From contig JAIRZS010000336.1 of NCBI GenBank assembly GCA_031267115.1, forward strand, positions 1 to 16,379: a DNA stretch of 16,379 nt. The letters run 5' to 3'. The notes below the pieces were generated by a model. The model had not been told where the DNA came from. It saw nothing but the letters and a program-made list of their open reading frames with translations, and did not search any database. The position numbers and the translations under genes were made by a program. Positions 13,783 to 16,379 of the stretch are shown piece by piece; position 1 is the stretch's first letter, and each line of letters opens with the position of its first letter. Source of the DNA: Treponema sp. Lineage in GTDB: Bacteria > Spirochaetota > Spirochaetia > Treponematales > Breznakiellaceae.

Positions 13783-15267
13783 ATGAGCGAAACAAACATC
13801 CTTGAATTGCGGGATATTGTAAAATTCTATCCCGGGGTTGTTGCCCTGAACAAGGTAAGCATCGGTTTTCGTCCCGGGGAGATTCACGCCATAGTCGGCG
13901 AGAACGGAGCCGGGAAATCCACGTTGATAAAATGCATCACCGGCTGTATTGAGCCTTCGGACGGCGAGATTGTATTCCAGGGTAAAACCTGCAAAAGCCT
14001 GACGCCGATTGAAGCCATTGAAAGGGGAATCGGCGCCGTGTATCAGGAATTTAATCTTGTACCCTTTTTGTCGGCGGCGGAGAATATCTTTTACGGAAGG
14101 GAAAAAAGAAAAAAACTGTTTCTGGATCATGAAACCATGAACCGGGAAGCGAAGGCGATTATTGAAGAATTGGGAATCAGCATTGACCCCAAAACACGTG
14201 TTAAAGACCTGACAGTTGCGTACCAGCAGATGGTAGAAATCGCGAAAACGGTTTCCCGGGAAGTTAAATTCCTGATTCTGGACGAGCCTTCCGCCCCCCT
14301 TACGCCGCCTGAAATTGAATCCATGTTTGCGGTTCTGCGCCGTTTAAAGCAAAAGGGCGTAACCATACTTTATATATCCCACCGCATGGAGGAAATTTTC
14401 CAAATCGCGGACCGGGTTACGGTTTTGAGGGACGGGCTTTATATTTCAACGCTTAATACGGCGGAAACAGATCGGAACGAATTAATACGCCTTATGGTCG
14501 GACGGGAACTGTCGGGGACCTATCCCAAAAGGACAACGGATAAAGGAGAGGTTGTACTAAAAGTAAAGGACCTTTGCAGCGACTATATCAAGGATGTATC
14601 CTTTGAGCTTGAGAAGGGGGAAATACTCGGCCTGGGAGGTTTGGTCGGCGCCGGGCGTACAGAAACTGTGCGGGCAATTTTCGGCGCGGACCCCCTTACC
14701 GGCGGGGAAATTTTCCTCAACGGCAAATCGGTGCGCGTAAAAAGCCCGAAAGAGGCGATAAAGCACGGGATTGGCCTTATCCCCGAGGATCGCAAACGTC
14801 ACGGCGTACTTCAGGGGCTTTCCGTAAAAGTCAATGTCAGTTTCGCCTGCCTTCCGGTGCTGTCGAAGCGGCAGTGGATCGAAAGCAGGAAAGAAAACGG
14901 TATTGTTAAGGAACAAATCACCAATCTGCAAATCAAGACGCCGTCGGAATCACAATTGGTAAAGAATCTTTCCGGGGGCAACCAGCAGAAGATAGTGCTG
15001 GCAAAGTGGCTTGCGACAAAATGCGATGTGCTGATATTCGACGAACCGACCCGGGGAATCGATGTCGGGGCAAAACAGGAAATATACAAATTAATGCGTT
15101 CCCTGGCCGAACAGGGAAAGTCGATAATAATGATTTCTTCGGAAATGCCGGAACTTCTGGGCATGAGCGATCGGATCGTAGTAATGCACGAGGGGCGGAT
15201 CATGGGCGAGCTTGACCCCTGGGACGCTACACAGGAAACGGTACTCGCCATGGCTTCCAATTTGTAA
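13783..15267 (+). CDS. Sugar ABC transporter ATP-binding protein, two fused NBDs (RbsA-like)
   Basis: A 494-aa tandem ATPase. The first domain has Walker A GENGAGKST (39-47), Q-loop Gln 88 (VYQEF), a signature region DLTVAYQQMVEIAK (142-155) in which Ala-Tyr replace the usual Gly-x, Walker B LILDEP (164-169) and switch His 200. The second domain has the family-typical changed Walker A, GGLVGAGRTET (285-295), signature LSGGNQQK (396-403) and Walker B VLIFDEPTRGIDVGAK. The length is standard for RbsA/MglA proteins. AAAAGGAG lies 13 nt before the ATG, longer than usual, just after the intra-operon hairpin; an in-frame ATG at 13726 is inside that hairpin and is rejected. The permease gene follows after 12 bp. 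Confidence 0.93.
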   Translation: MSETNILELRDIVKFYPGVVALNKVSIGFRPGEIHAIVGENGAGKSTLIKCITGCIEPSDGEIVFQGKTCKSLTPIEAIERGIGAVYQEFNLVPFLSAAENIFYGREKRKKLFLDHETMNREAKAIIEELGISIDPKTRVKDLTVAYQQMVEIAKTVSREVKFLILDEPSAPLTPPEIESMFAVLRRLKQKGVTILYISHRMEEIFQIADRVTVLRDGLYISTLNTAETDRNELIRLMVGRELSGTYPKRTTDKGEVVLKVKDLCSDYIKDVSFELEKGEILGLGGLVGAGRTETVRAIFGADPLTGGEIFLNGKSVRVKSPKEAIKHGIGLIPEDRKRHGVLQGLSVKVNVSFACLPVLSKRQWIESRKENGIVKEQITNLQIKTPSESQLVKNLSGGNQQKIVLAKWLATKCDVLIFDEPTRGIDVGAKQEIYKLMRSLAEQGKSIIMISSEMPELLGMSDRIVVMHEGRIMGELDPWDATQETVLAMASNL

Positions 15268-15279
15268 GGGGTAACATTT

Positions 15280-16302
15280 ATGGAAAGAAAACATCTAAAC
15301 ATCAGGGGTCTTTTGATTACCTATGGAATTTACCTGGTACTGATAGCGTTGCTCGTACTGTTTGCGGCGCTCAAGCCGAGGGCCTTTCTGTCGCCGGAAA
15401 ACATTTTCAATATTTTACGCCAGGTGGCGGTGGTCGGTATCGCCGCAACCGGGATGACCTGCGTCCTCCTGACCGGAGGCATTGACCTTTCCGTAGGATC
15501 AACAATCGGCATGGTCGGGGTTATCACCGCGCTCTTTATTTCGCCGGGAAAGGGGTGGGGGCTGGGCATGCCCCTGGGGCTTTTGGCGGGTTTGGCGTGC
15601 GGCCTTCTCCTGGGGTTTGCAAATGGTTTTATCGTCAACAAACTGAAACTCGTTCCCATGATCGGTACTTTGGGGGCCATGACCTCTGTACGCGGCGCGG
15701 CTTACCTTATAACCGGGGGCAAGCCGGTTTTCGGTTTTCCCAAAGGTTTTGAAATTATTGGCCAGGGGTATTTATGGATGGTACCGATACCGGTCATTAT
15801 TATGGCAATAATGTTTATTGTAACATATATACTCCTGAATAAAATGCGTATCGGGCGTTATATTTACGGCGTTGGCGGGAACGAAGAAGCTTCCAGGCTT
15901 TCCGGCGTAGACGTAAAAAAAATAAAGTATTTTGTTTACGCTTATAGCGGAATCTGCTGCGCGATAGCGGGTATCGTACTTTTGTCCCGTACCAACAGCG
16001 GCACTCCCAAGGCAGGAACAAGTTATGAAATGGACATTATTACCGCAGTGGTGCTTGGCGGGGTAAGCATCAGCGGCGGCGACGGAAAGATTACCGGGGT
16101 AATCGCCGGAGTACTGATCATGGGGGTATTGGCAAACGGAATGATTATTCTTGGATTAAGCGATTATGTGCAGCGGGTTGTGCAGGGATTGGTGTTAATC
16201 GCCGCCGTCGCCTTTGATCAATACGCGAAGCATATCAAATACCGGGTAACCCAGACCGATGCCGGATCAGCCGTACAGCCGGGACAAGGGAACGCAGAAT
16301 GA
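15280..16302 (+). CDS. Sugar ABC transporter permease (RbsC-like)
   Basis: A 340-aa inner-membrane permease of the BPD_transp_2 family, probably working as a homodimer because no second permease gene precedes it. The first membrane segment is near residues 12-30. The family motif LLTGGIDLSVGS lies around 62-73 and AVVLGGVSISGGDGKITGVIAG, the ATPase-contacting loop and following helix, near 254-275. About 8-10 hydrophobic segments are visible, and the C-terminal 25 residues are polar. AAGGGG 7-9 nt before the ATG serves as ribosome site. Its stop overlaps the next start (ATGA). Confidence 0.93.
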   Translation: MERKHLNIRGLLITYGIYLVLIALLVLFAALKPRAFLSPENIFNILRQVAVVGIAATGMTCVLLTGGIDLSVGSTIGMVGVITALFISPGKGWGLGMPLGLLAGLACGLLLGFANGFIVNKLKLVPMIGTLGAMTSVRGAAYLITGGKPVFGFPKGFEIIGQGYLWMVPIPVIIMAIMFIVTYILLNKMRIGRYIYGVGGNEEASRLSGVDVKKIKYFVYAYSGICCAIAGIVLLSRTNSGTPKAGTSYEMDIITAVVLGGVSISGGDGKITGVIAGVLIMGVLANGMIILGLSDYVQRVVQGLVLIAAVAFDQYAKHIKYRVTQTDAGSAVQPGQGNAE

Positions 16303-16379
16303 ATGAATGCCTGAAAAAAGCCGGCGCGTGGCAGATCGAAACAGAATTCAAGCCCGATCTGGAAAAATGCCTTGAACGC
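16299..16379 (+). CDS. N-terminal fragment of an operon gene of unknown function
   Basis: ATG 16299 overlaps the permease stop and has AAGGG 8 nt upstream; the frame is open to the window edge (27 codons). It starts MNECLKKAGAWQIETEFKPD and continues LEKCLER, with no signal peptide. The EFKPDLEKCLER segment recalls the start of some uroporphyrinogen-decarboxylase-like proteins found beside sugar transport genes, but this is a weak resemblance. Tight coupling to the importer suggests a catabolic enzyme for the imported compound. Confidence 0.6.
   Translation, partial: MNECLKKAGAWQIETEFKPDLEKCLER

Overview
The window comes from a GC-rich diderm bacterium. The mix of genes (BMP/TmpC-type binding protein, several sugar ABC systems, AsnA-type asparagine synthetase, GatD-like polyol dehydrogenase) and the bacterial-type promoters and Shine-Dalgarno sites suggest a host-associated spirochaete of the Treponema kind. 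That assignment is inference; no rRNA or other marker is present. No CRISPR array, tRNA, rRNA, integrase or intact insertion sequence was seen.

Region 1 (1-335): the first codons of a minus-strand gene with an export signal, and a control region for the genes to its right. Region 2 (336-7081): one tight plus-strand operon of an Rrf2-family regulator, an FGGY sugar kinase, a BMP-family binding protein, a double ABC ATPase and two permeases. Gaps are 7-19 bp and the last three genes overlap. This looks like import of a nucleoside or sugar followed by phosphorylation, controlled by the Rrf2 protein, which has an inverted repeat over its own -35 box.

Region 3 (7082-7670): a non-coding stretch packed with nine strong stem-loops in about 420 bp. 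Part of it recurs as a modular repeat at 9968-10078. This is the most unusual thing in the window. Region 4 (7671-11172): asparagine synthetase A, then two zinc-dependent medium-chain dehydrogenases, each with its own upstream signals; the first dehydrogenase resembles galactitol-1-phosphate dehydrogenase.

Region 5 (11173-16379): a lower-GC stretch with a possible gene remnant, an AraC-family regulator with a near-consensus promoter, then a ribose-type ABC importer (periplasmic binding protein, double ATPase, permease) and the start of a further overlapping gene. Tandem 20-bp-spaced direct repeats upstream of the binding-protein gene are a good candidate for AraC-protein binding. A 46-nt stem-loop separates the binding-protein gene from the ATPase gene and probably sets their expression ratio. 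Together with the dehydrogenases this suggests uptake and oxidation of a sugar or sugar alcohol, but the substrate cannot be read from the sequence.
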